Below are positions 42,775-49,704 of a DNA stretch of 64,000 nucleotides, one piece after another. Below the pieces are notes generated by a model, which saw only the letters and a program-made list of their open reading frames with translations, did no database searches and was not told the DNA's origin. Each line of letters starts with the position of its first letter. The first letter of the stretch is position 1. Made by a program: the position numbers and the translations under genes. The DNA comes from Gammaproteobacteria bacterium. GTDB lineage: Bacteria; Pseudomonadota; Gammaproteobacteria; Methylococcales; Methylococcaceae. The DNA lies in contig RFVA01000001.1 of NCBI GenBank assembly GCA_009922685.1, forward strand, positions 50,019 through 114,018, read 5' to 3'.

Positions 42775-42803
42775 AAGGTACTAGGACTTGCTCTCATCGT
42801 CAA
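42775..42803 (-). promoter_or_regulatory. candidate sigma-70 promoter of ilvBNC
   Basis: Minus-strand TTGACG (42803-42798) and TACCTT (42780-42775) are separated by exactly 17 bases. The -35 matches five of six consensus bases; the -10 is weaker. Confidence 0.5.
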
Positions 42804-42828
42804 GGCTGCGTGCGCTAATATCCGCGTT

Positions 42829-42848
42829 CAAAAGAGCCCCACGGGGGC
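42829..42848 (-). terminator. terminator after tusDCBE (possible ilv attenuator)
   Basis: On the minus strand GCCCC-CGT-GGGGC is followed by TCTTTTG. It lies 66 bases after the tusE stop and 126 bases before ilvB, so it most simply ends the tus operon. Two further hairpins precede it, and a 9-codon frame (42879-42850) stops right at its base. Confidence 0.65.
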
Positions 42849-42913
42849 GTTAGATCCATCCTGTCACTACAGAGCCCATGGAAGGGCCTCGCTCTTCACG
42901 AAGAGGAATGAAT

Positions 42914-43237
42914 CTAAAGGCAGCCTGGGGGTTTTGGAAGACCTGCAATCAGGCAGGCGGTTCGAACCGGTGCCCCCGCTAATAACTGGTTGAGGTAGCG
43001 TGAGTTCCCTTTTTCAGGGCCCAATGCTTTTTCTACCGCCTTAATAAACAAGCGATTGGTCGGTAGATGATCAAATCGCTCATGATAGGCTCTGATAAAG
43101 CGGATGATTTCGAAGTGATCCTCCTGAAGCACAAGGGGAATCTTCGCCGCTAACGCCCTTGCAAGTTCTGGCGTCCAGGCTTCCCTGTCGATGAGGAAAC
43201 CGTCTGCAGAAAGGATGGGATGAGGCGCGTCATACAT
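42914..43237 (-). CDS. tusE: DsrC/TusE-family sulfur carrier
   Basis: A 107-residue DsrC-fold protein, last in the tusDCBE run. It accepts sulfur from TusBCD and hands it to MnmA for 2-thiouridine in tRNA. Typical features are DGFLIDREAWTPELARALA, the HFEIIRFIRAYHERF helix, LGPEKGNSRYLNQLL and the flexible tail ACLIAGLPKPPGCL. Both tail cysteines, C95 and C106, are present, as in redox-active DsrC; TusE needs only the last one. No dissimilatory sulfite reductase gene is nearby, so the tRNA role is preferred. Confidence 0.88.
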   Translation of the reverse strand: MYDAPHPILSADGFLIDREAWTPELARALAAKIPLVLQEDHFEIIRFIRAYHERFDHLPTNRLFIKAVEKALGPEKGNSRYLNQLLAGAPVRTACLIAGLPKPPGCL

Positions 43238-43253
43238 CGCAGGGTCCCGCCGA

Positions 43254-43523
43254 TCAAGACCATCGAACCACGAGAGGGTGCAATTCCGTTAGTCTCACGA
43301 ACCCCACCATATCGATCGACTGAACACCTTCGACACCGGGGGATTCCCGCCGCTGACGATGCGCCTCCAGCACAAAAAAAGAAGGCAACAAACTGGCTTC
43401 GATTAAGGAAGGCACCCGGCCAAAGACACCGTCCTCCATCAGTAAAACGGCATCGCCCCTGCCCGCTCTTAACAAGCATGAGCTTAACCCCAAAGGACTC
43501 ATCACTAAGTGCAGCGTCCCCAT
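43254..43523 (-). CDS. tusB: TusB/DsrH-family sulfur relay protein
   Basis: An 89-residue protein starting at ATG 43523, whose first base pair overlaps the tusC stop (TAATG). It begins MGTLHLVMSPLGLSSCLLRA, continues GDAVLLMEDGVF and ends MVGFVRLTELHPLVVRWS, the DsrH/TusB layout. In E. coli TusB forms a hexamer with TusC and TusD that carries persulfide to TusE. Sequence similarity is modest, but position and length support it. Confidence 0.82.
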   Translation of the reverse strand: MGTLHLVMSPLGLSSCLLRAGRGDAVLLMEDGVFGRVPSLIEASLLPSFFVLEAHRQRRESPGVEGVQSIDMVGFVRLTELHPLVVRWS

Positions 43524-43888
43524 TATAAAGCCACCACCAAGTCGTGCTCCTCGATGAACAACGACCACTCAGAGCGCGCGATGATGGTCACTGGAATCGA
43601 CAGAGCGTCGAGAGCCAGTTGATGGTCTTGAAGCGACTCTCGTTCCACCATGACCTGGTCAATGTCATAGAAGAAGAGCGTGTCCAGAAGCCCTTGAATC
43701 TTCGGCGGCCGGCCTTGTGATGCGAGGTCCAACAGTTTCACCGACCGGTCCAAGAATAGGAGGCTGACGCATTGATCAAACGCCTTGAAGGTCAATAACT
43801 GATCAAAGAACTCCTGGAGATCACCGCCTTCGAGGGGATACGCCCTCAGAATAAAAAGGCATCGCTTAGGCTTCACGAGGAACGCCAA
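43523..43888 (-). CDS. tusC: TusC/DsrF-family sulfur relay protein
   Basis: A 121-residue DsrE-fold protein. It starts KRCLFILRAYPLEGGDLQEFFD, the usual TusC opening, and has LTFKAFDQCVSLLFLDRSVKLL and a DIDQVMVERESL region. It overlaps tusD upstream (43866-43888) and shares one base with tusB downstream, so the operon is tightly coupled. It belongs to the structural core of the TusBCD hexamer. Confidence 0.82.
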   Translation of the reverse strand: MAFLVKPKRCLFILRAYPLEGGDLQEFFDQLLTFKAFDQCVSLLFLDRSVKLLDLASQGRPPKIQGLLDTLFFYDIDQVMVERESLQDHQLALDALSIPVTIIARSEWSLFIEEHDLVVAL

Positions 43889-44228
43889 AAACGAGGGTCC
43901 GATCGGCTTTCAAGCACGCATCAACCCATGAGCCGAGTCCCCCCGGCTTAAATCCTGCCCGAAACGTTTGGGCATCACCCAAGGCGCCTCGCCGCTCTGA
44001 GGCTGCGGTGCAGACCAACAGTTCGATCCCTCTTTCGGCCAGCGCAGACCAATCAGGCCCGGTCATCAGGGCATTCGAATCCGAAAAGGCATTCATGACC
44101 CCGTCATGATAGAAAAACACCAAAATCACCTCATGCCCACACGCCAATGCGGCTTTGATAAACTCATACCCACAAGTTACCGCCTCACTGTCAGGTCCTC
44201 GATCGTTGATCTGAATAGCGTAGCGCAT
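43866..44228 (-). CDS. tusD: TusD/DsrE-family sulfurtransferase
   Basis: A 120-residue DsrE-fold subunit and first gene of the tus operon. The catalytic cysteine is C73 in IELLVCTAASERRG, matching the active Cys of E. coli TusD. The N-terminus MRYAIQINDRGPDS and the loop FFYHDGVMNAF are typical. I start at ATG 44228; an ATG at 44237 would add three residues. It receives sulfur from TusA, which is not in this window. The gene is divergent from bepA. Confidence 0.85.
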   Translation of the reverse strand: MRYAIQINDRGPDSEAVTCGYEFIKAALACGHEVILVFFYHDGVMNAFSDSNALMTGPDWSALAERGIELLVCTAASERRGALGDAQTFRAGFKPGGLGSWVDACLKADRTLVFGVPREA

Positions 44229-44251
44229 GATCTCCATTGAAGTGAACTCGA

Positions 44252-45769
44252 TTGAACCCCACTATACCTCTACCCGTCACTTTCGAGGTACTACCTGTCT
44301 TGTTGCGATCTACCCGCCCACTCATCGCCGCCATTGTGCTGGTCTTCACGGTCACCCCGCTTCCCGGAGCGGTGGCGACCGAGATGAACCACATCGAGCT
44401 GCCGGACATCGGCGACCCGACCGGTGTCATTATGACGGCACAGCAGGAAACGGAACTTGGAGAAGCCTTTTACCGGAACCTCCATGCTCAGATGCACATC
44501 GATGCGGACCCCGAAATCAAAAACTACATCCAATCTCTCGGGGACAAGCTAGCCGCCAACAGCGATAACCCTCAGCAGCGTTTCACCTTTTTCGTGGTCG
44601 ATGAGAATGTAATCAACGCATTCGCAGGACCGGGTGGCTTCATTGGGGTTAATTCCGGGCTGATCCTTCTGACCGAGCAGGAAAGCGAACTAGCATCGGT
44701 CATCGCCCACGAAATCTCCCACGTCACCCAGCGCCATCTTTTTCAGACTTTCCAAGCGGCCACCCGCATGGCTATCCCCAACGCCATCGCCATGCTGGGT
44801 GCTGCCCTTATTGGTGCCAAGGCCGGCGGAAGTGGCGCCATGGCCGCCATGATGGCGGCTCAGGGCATGAGCGCTCAGTACCAGATCAATTTTACCCGTG
44901 ACAATGAAGTCGAGGCTGACCGGGTGGGGATGCAGATTCTCTCTAAATCAGAGTTCGATCCTCGATCCATGCCGGAGTTTTTTGAGCGGATGCAACAGAG
45001 CACACGATTTGCCGGCAACCGTATTCCCGAATTCCTCCTCACTCACCCGGTCACCACCGCCCGTATCTCAGACACCCGAGACCGCTCAGAACATTTCGAC
45101 TACAAGCAATATCCTGATTCAATGACCTATCAGGTCATCCGCGCCAAATTGAGAGTACTTGGCTCAGCGAGCCCCCGTTTGGCCCTCGAATACTTCACCA
45201 CCATGCAGAATAGAGGAACGGCACAACAACAACATGTGATGAATTATGGGATGGCGCTGGCCCAGGGCAAGATCGGCCAAACCGAGAGGGCACGTTCCAC
45301 CCTTCAGCAACTCGTGCAGCAATATCCTCATCAGTCTCAATTCATGAATGCCCTCGCCAATACGGAGATGGAAGCTAAGAATTTTGTCCGTGCCGCACAA
45401 CTTTATGAGCTTGCACTCCAGCGCTTCCCAGACAATGAGGCTATGACGCTCAGTTATGCCCGGGCACTGCTTAATACCCAACAGGCCAGCAAAGCGCGGA
45501 CACTCCTCCATCACTTCACCAAGCACCATGCGCCGGACCCGGACCTCTATGAATTGATGGCGGAAACTTACAGTAAATTGAATGACGAAGGAGAGTCTCA
45601 TCGCTACTACGCTGAGGGTTATTACCTCCTGGGGCAGACAAGAGAAGCGTTACTGCAGCTGCAACTGGCGAAAAGAGCTTCCGGCAATAACTTTTACCTG
45701 AATGCGGTCCTTGACGAGCGGATGGAGCAATGGAAAAGCGAAGAAATGGCGCAGAAGGATAAAGACTAA
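44252..45769 (+). CDS. bepA: BepA-like periplasmic M48 metalloprotease with TPR repeats
   Basis: A protein of about 505 residues of the BepA (YfgC) family, which helps outer-membrane protein assembly and degrades stalled LptD. A signal peptide (RPLIAAIVLVFTVTPLPGAVA) precedes the mature ELPDIGDPTGVIMTAQQE. The zinc site is HEISH (H153, E154, H157) with the third ligand in NEVEADRVGMQIL. Tetratricopeptide repeats fill residues ~300-500 (VRAAQLYELALQRFPDNEAM). The start is uncertain: TTG 44252 or an internal TTG before LRSTRP, since no ATG fits. It overlaps the convergent acyl-CoA ligase stop by four bases. Confidence 0.88.
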   Translation: MNPTIPLPVTFEVLPVLLRSTRPLIAAIVLVFTVTPLPGAVATEMNHIELPDIGDPTGVIMTAQQETELGEAFYRNLHAQMHIDADPEIKNYIQSLGDKLAANSDNPQQRFTFFVVDENVINAFAGPGGFIGVNSGLILLTEQESELASVIAHEISHVTQRHLFQTFQAATRMAIPNAIAMLGAALIGAKAGGSGAMAAMMAAQGMSAQYQINFTRDNEVEADRVGMQILSKSEFDPRSMPEFFERMQQSTRFAGNRIPEFLLTHPVTTARISDTRDRSEHFDYKQYPDSMTYQVIRAKLRVLGSASPRLALEYFTTMQNRGTAQQQHVMNYGMALAQGKIGQTERARSTLQQLVQQYPHQSQFMNALANTEMEAKNFVRAAQLYELALQRFPDNEAMTLSYARALLNTQQASKARTLLHHFTKHHAPDPDLYELMAETYSKLNDEGESHRYYAEGYYLLGQTREALLQLQLAKRASGNNFYLNAVLDERMEQWKSEEMAQKDKD

Positions 45770-47304
45770 AGACCAGAAACCCCTCGCTCACGCTCCCCTT
45801 CTTTTCTGAGCTCTCGTTTTAAGATCTTACCGGCCCCATTGCGAGGGAGTCGCTCCAGCACGACAAAACGTCTTGGCACCTGGTGCCGTCCCAAATGGTT
45901 TCGACAAAATTCCCGGAGCTCTTGATCACTTAGGCTGTGGCCCTCATGGCATGCGATATAGGCAACGGGGACTTCTCCATGACGCAAATCCGTCTCTCCA
46001 ATAACGGCGGCCTCAAGGATCGCCGGATGGGTATAGAGAACATCCTCCAGCATCCTTGGGTAGACATTCATTCCGTTGACGATAATGAGGTCCTTCTTGC
46101 GGTCAACAATGCTGAAATACCCATCAGCATCGCGGGTGCCAAGATCACCGGTCAACAGCCAATCACCCCGCATGACAGCCGCGGTTGCTTCCGGTTGATT
46201 CCAGTACCCCTTCATCACATTCCGACCGCGAACAGCAATTTCACCGACCTCACCCTCCTTGAGCGGTCGCCCCTCATCATCGACAATACGCATTTCGACC
46301 CCGGGGACAGGCAATCCCACCGTACCCGGTTTTGAGACGCCATCGATGGGGTTGACGCAGGTGACGGGTGAACACTCGGTGGGTCCATCGCCCTCATAGA
46401 CCCTGATCCCGAATTTCTGTTGAAAAGCCTCCAGCACCGAGACCGGCATGGCTGCCCCCCCGGCGATACCGAAACGGAGTGTCTGGAACAACCGGACCCG
46501 GTCGTCACGGAGCTTCAGAAGAATACTGTAAAGACTCGGCACCCCGAGGAATATGGTCGCCTGATGCCGATCGATCGTTCGTGCCATCCCTTCAGGATCA
46601 AAGCCCTGTATCGGTATCAGGGCACACCCATTCATCAGGGGAGTCCATAGCCCCACCGTCGCTGCGAACGCATGAAACATTGGCAATACGACCAACACCC
46701 GATCGATACCCTGGCGCCAGCGCATCGCGACATGAACACTGTCGGTATTTGCCACTAAATTGGCATGGGTCAGCATGGCTCCCTTTGGAAAACCGGTCGT
46801 GCCTGAGGTATAGAGGATCACGACCAGGTCTTCATCAGGGTCAATGGCGGGTTTGACCCAGTCCACCTGTGGGTTCAGCAACGACTTGAGATTTTCAAGT
46901 GGGCTCTGGGATTCCTCAATCTCAACCACCACACTCAGCGCCTTAAGGTCTCGAAGAATGTCCTTTACTCTCGGCAGGAGTGAGGTTTGGACCAACAAAG
47001 CCCTGACCCCAGCGTCTTTTAGAATATAGGCAATCTCCCGAGGGTTGATGAGGAGATTGACCGGAACCAAAATGGCACCCGCACGGACCACCGCGACGTA
47101 AAGCAGCGCAAACTCCATCCCATTAGCCGCATAAAGGGCGACCCGGTCACCCTTTTGAATGCCCAGGCGCTGCAGCGCCGCCGCCATGATCGTGGCGGTT
47201 TCTTGGAACTTCTGATGACTGATGGTCGCCGAATCGGTGATCACCGCCGGACGGTCCCCCATCACCCTGGTGACAGCGTCCATCCGTGCAATCAGGTCAC
47301 TCAT
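45766..47304 (-). CDS. long-chain fatty acid-CoA ligase-like AMP-forming enzyme
   Basis: A 512-residue acyl-adenylate-forming enzyme that activates a carboxylic acid, probably a fatty acid, to its CoA ester. AMP-binding motifs are present in order: ILYTSGTTGFPKGAMLTHAN (P-loop), GDGPTECSPVTCVNP, the TGDLGTRDADGYFSIVDRKKD hinge with NGMNVYPRMLED, and the catalytic Lys in GAGKILKRELRK. The class includes FadD-like enzymes. The substrate chain length cannot be told. Neighbours suggest envelope or lipid metabolism, but there is no operon partner. Confidence 0.85.
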   Translation of the reverse strand: MSDLIARMDAVTRVMGDRPAVITDSATISHQKFQETATIMAAALQRLGIQKGDRVALYAANGMEFALLYVAVVRAGAILVPVNLLINPREIAYILKDAGVRALLVQTSLLPRVKDILRDLKALSVVVEIEESQSPLENLKSLLNPQVDWVKPAIDPDEDLVVILYTSGTTGFPKGAMLTHANLVANTDSVHVAMRWRQGIDRVLVVLPMFHAFAATVGLWTPLMNGCALIPIQGFDPEGMARTIDRHQATIFLGVPSLYSILLKLRDDRVRLFQTLRFGIAGGAAMPVSVLEAFQQKFGIRVYEGDGPTECSPVTCVNPIDGVSKPGTVGLPVPGVEMRIVDDEGRPLKEGEVGEIAVRGRNVMKGYWNQPEATAAVMRGDWLLTGDLGTRDADGYFSIVDRKKDLIIVNGMNVYPRMLEDVLYTHPAILEAAVIGETDLRHGEVPVAYIACHEGHSLSDQELREFCRNHLGRHQVPRRFVVLERLPRNGAGKILKRELRKEGERERGVSGL

Positions 47305-47340
47305 GTTCGCCCTTGCCCTCGCCGAAGCTCAGGCCCCGGC

Positions 47341-47727
47341 TCAATTGATGATGTTGTGGCCGCGACCGCGCATACAATTGATGTAGGCTCGTTTATATTG
47401 ATCATCAGCATTGACACCCGTATAAGCGCCCCCGCCAATTCCCCCAGTGGCCGCACCAATGGCGGCACCACTCCCTGGGTTCCCGACAACAGCGCCAACA
47501 GCCGCGCCGGTCGCAGCGCCCAGAAGCCCACCGACGGCAACACCCTTGGCGGATTCAGTACCGACAGATCCCGCCTGAGAGGCGAGTGATCGACATTCCT
47601 CGGTATCTTTTGGAAGGTTTGCGGCATTTTTATCGTTCTGGGTATCGGCAACGGGCTGCCAGTTCGAATAAGACGCGCAACCATGAAGCCCCAACAATAA
47701 TGCACTCATAAGAATCAACGGACGCAT
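47341..47727 (-). CDS. glycine-zipper lipoprotein
   Basis: A ~128-residue envelope protein starting at ATG 47727 behind a strong GGAGG seven bases upstream. A signal peptide with lipobox-like LLGLHGC leads to the mature CASYSNWQ. A glycine-rich repeat region (GVAVGGLLGAATGAAVGAVVG, then AAIGAATGGIGGGA) is a typical glycine zipper, which inserts in or packs against the outer membrane. Two late cysteines are in a YINCMRGRGHNI end. The function is unknown; similar proteins sit in the outer membrane. Confidence 0.8.
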   Translation of the reverse strand: MRPLILMSALLLGLHGCASYSNWQPVADTQNDKNAANLPKDTEECRSLASQAGSVGTESAKGVAVGGLLGAATGAAVGAVVGNPGSGAAIGAATGGIGGGAYTGVNADDQYKRAYINCMRGRGHNIIN

Positions 47728-47784
47728 GTGAAATCCTCCACGTGAGGTTAAATTCATCGATAAAAAGTAGGCTCAACGGGCATT

Positions 47785-49002
47785 TTAGCCAATCAAGGCT
47801 TCCCCTTGCGCCAATCTGGGCAAAGAGCGATGGAGACCCATAGCCTGAACCATTGCCATCTTTTTGGCCGGCCCGATCCTCTCAGCAAGTCCTAGTCCTA
47901 AGTTACGCAACAATCGCAAAGGGACGCTTCGACTACCAAAGGCACGATAGAAACCATCCATAATCGTCATCATCATCAAGTTATTGCGACGCCGCATGTT
48001 TTCATAACGATGGAGTGCAGCTTCTGATCCAAAGTCTTGGCCCTGATGATCAGCATCCAGCAACACTTCAGCCAATGCTGCCGCATCGAGGAGCCCGATA
48101 TTGACCCCTTGCCCCGCTAGAGGGTGGATCATGTGGGCTGCATCTCCAATCAACGCCACCCCCTCTTTGACGTAGCGGAGCGCGTGCTGGCGACGAAGGG
48201 GGAAACTGCCACGCGCGGTGATGGACTTAATCTCTCCAAGACACGCCGGGAAGGCCTCGATTAAGGCCTCTAAGAGCTGAGGGTTAGATAAACTTTTAAG
48301 CCGCCGCACTTCCTCTGGCGTGTTGTACCAAACCAGAGAGGCATGAGCGCCTGGCAAGGGCAATAGCGCCTGTGGCCCATTGGGTGTGAATCGCTGCCAG
48401 GTAATGTCCTGCTGACCACAGCCCGTTTCAACGGTCAACACCAGAGCCTGCTGTTCATAATCCCAGCCGCTCACACCCATTCCTGCCGCTTGCCGAACCT
48501 TCGAAAAACCACCATCGGCAGCGACTAAAAGACGCGCCTTGAGACTACGACCATCTTCCAGTTCCACCGAGGAACCTTTGGGGTCGTAGAACATCGAGCG
48601 CGTTTTAACGCCTTTGATCACCTCGACATTGTCGAAGTCCTTTAGTCGCTCAAGGACCGCGAGCTGAATGATTCGATTCTCAACAATGTGCCCAAGGACG
48701 GGCTGATTAATCTCGTCGCTTAAAAATTCCACATCGCCAAGATCCTCCCAAACCCGCATCCGTCGGTAGGGACAAAGCCTGCGGCGGGTGATCCCCCCCC
48801 ACGCCCCGATGGTTTTTAGAATATTGGCCGAGGCGACGCTTAAGGCAGAGACTCGAAGGTCGAAGGGCTGGTCAACCACAAAAGGCTCAGGAGGAGCATC
48901 TTCTAAGAGGACGACTCGAAGTCCCGACTGGCCTAACGCGCAACCCAGCGTTGCACCCACCATACCGCCACCGACGATCAAGACGTCACATTCACTTCCC
49001 AT
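47785..49002 (-). CDS. UbiH/UbiF/COQ6-family FAD-dependent hydroxylase
   Basis: A ~405-residue class A flavin monooxygenase. The FAD loop is VLIVGGGMVGATLGCALGQSG, the FAD/NAD motif is LLVAADGGFSKVRQAAGM, and the GDAAHMIHPLAGQGVNIGLLDA signature is that of ubiquinone hydroxylases. It probably hydroxylates the ring in ubiquinone synthesis; the exact position (C5, C1 or C6) cannot be told. I use ATG 49002 with GGAG six bases upstream rather than 49008. The family is distinct from the squalene monooxygenase at 56233, although both are flavin enzymes. Confidence 0.88.
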   Translation of the reverse strand: MGSECDVLIVGGGMVGATLGCALGQSGLRVVLLEDAPPEPFVVDQPFDLRVSALSVASANILKTIGAWGGITRRRLCPYRRMRVWEDLGDVEFLSDEINQPVLGHIVENRIIQLAVLERLKDFDNVEVIKGVKTRSMFYDPKGSSVELEDGRSLKARLLVAADGGFSKVRQAAGMGVSGWDYEQQALVLTVETGCGQQDITWQRFTPNGPQALLPLPGAHASLVWYNTPEEVRRLKSLSNPQLLEALIEAFPACLGEIKSITARGSFPLRRQHALRYVKEGVALIGDAAHMIHPLAGQGVNIGLLDAAALAEVLLDADHQGQDFGSEAALHRYENMRRRNNLMMMTIMDGFYRAFGSRSVPLRLLRNLGLGLAERIGPAKKMAMVQAMGLHRSLPRLAQGEALIG

Positions 49003-49108
49003 CAGCATCTCCCTGGATAGAGAGGCACATTATCCACCATTGGGGGGAGCTCCGCACCGACTGATGAGCCTCCAGGAGCTGTTCGGTGATGGGCGGCTTC
49101 GTTGAGGT

Positions 49109-49513
49109 TTAATCGGAAGTAGGGTCCTCCACCATATTCGTAGCAATCAGACCGGCGAAAGCGCCGAGGAAGGCATTGATGACCAACCAAAATGGCAAGG
49201 TCTCAAGCCCATAGAATTTACCGCCCGTAACAATGGCCCAGATCATTGCAAGGAGTGCGGTCAGCACCGTGCTGACCCCACCCACCACACCACCATGAAT
49301 AAAACCATGATGTCCGGCTTTTTTGGCCGCAATGAATCCTGGGATTAAGCAGGTCCCCAAACCGAGGGCTTGATTGATGGTATAGAGGATCCCCGCATTG
49401 TCACCGGTCGCTGCCGACTCACCCAGCAGCTGTGGTAACAAGACAATGTGAACAACGTAAAGGATCATAAACAATCCGATACCCCAAGAAAGGGCTTTTC
49501 CATTGAGCTCCAT
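49109..49513 (-). CDS. small membrane protein, function unknown
   Basis: A 134-residue protein with four hydrophobic spans: ALSWGIGLFMILYVVHIVLL, ALGLGTCLIPGFIAA, GGVVGGVSTVLTALLAMIWAI and LVINAFLGAFAGLIA. ATG 49513 has GAGG six bases upstream. It lies between ubiH-like and the divergent sterol-transport operon. No family is recognised with certainty; the glycine- and small-residue-rich spans suggest an oligomeric membrane protein. Confidence 0.6.
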   Translation of the reverse strand: MELNGKALSWGIGLFMILYVVHIVLLPQLLGESAATGDNAGILYTINQALGLGTCLIPGFIAAKKAGHHGFIHGGVVGGVSTVLTALLAMIWAIVTGGKFYGLETLPFWLVINAFLGAFAGLIATNMVEDPTSD

Positions 49514-49650
49514 CACATACCTCTAATAGTTGATTTTGTTATTCGGGGAAGGTTTGCTCTTAGACGGTCATCCTCGGAAAAATTCAACACGATGAAACAA
49601 ACCGCCCTTAGGCGACAAATCAAGTCAACAAAAGGTATATTGAGGGAATA

Positions 49651-49682
49651 CGGCAAGAGGCCCCCACGAGGCCCTCTTGCCG
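49651..49682. promoter_or_regulatory. strong hairpin before the sterol operon
   Basis: A perfect 10-bp stem (CGGCAAGAGG at 49651-49660, CCTCTTGCCG at 49673-49682) encloses a 12-base loop, 23 bases before the bstA-like start. No T-run follows on either strand, so it is more likely a leader structure or operator than a terminator. Confidence 0.5.
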
Positions 49683-49704
49683 CCGCCTGACATGTCAAGG
49701 ATTT

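Noticed and set aside
47785..49002. Second squalene monooxygenase
   Set aside because: The GDAAHMIHPLAGQGVNIGLLD motif is that of the UbiH/COQ6 group, not of SQLE.
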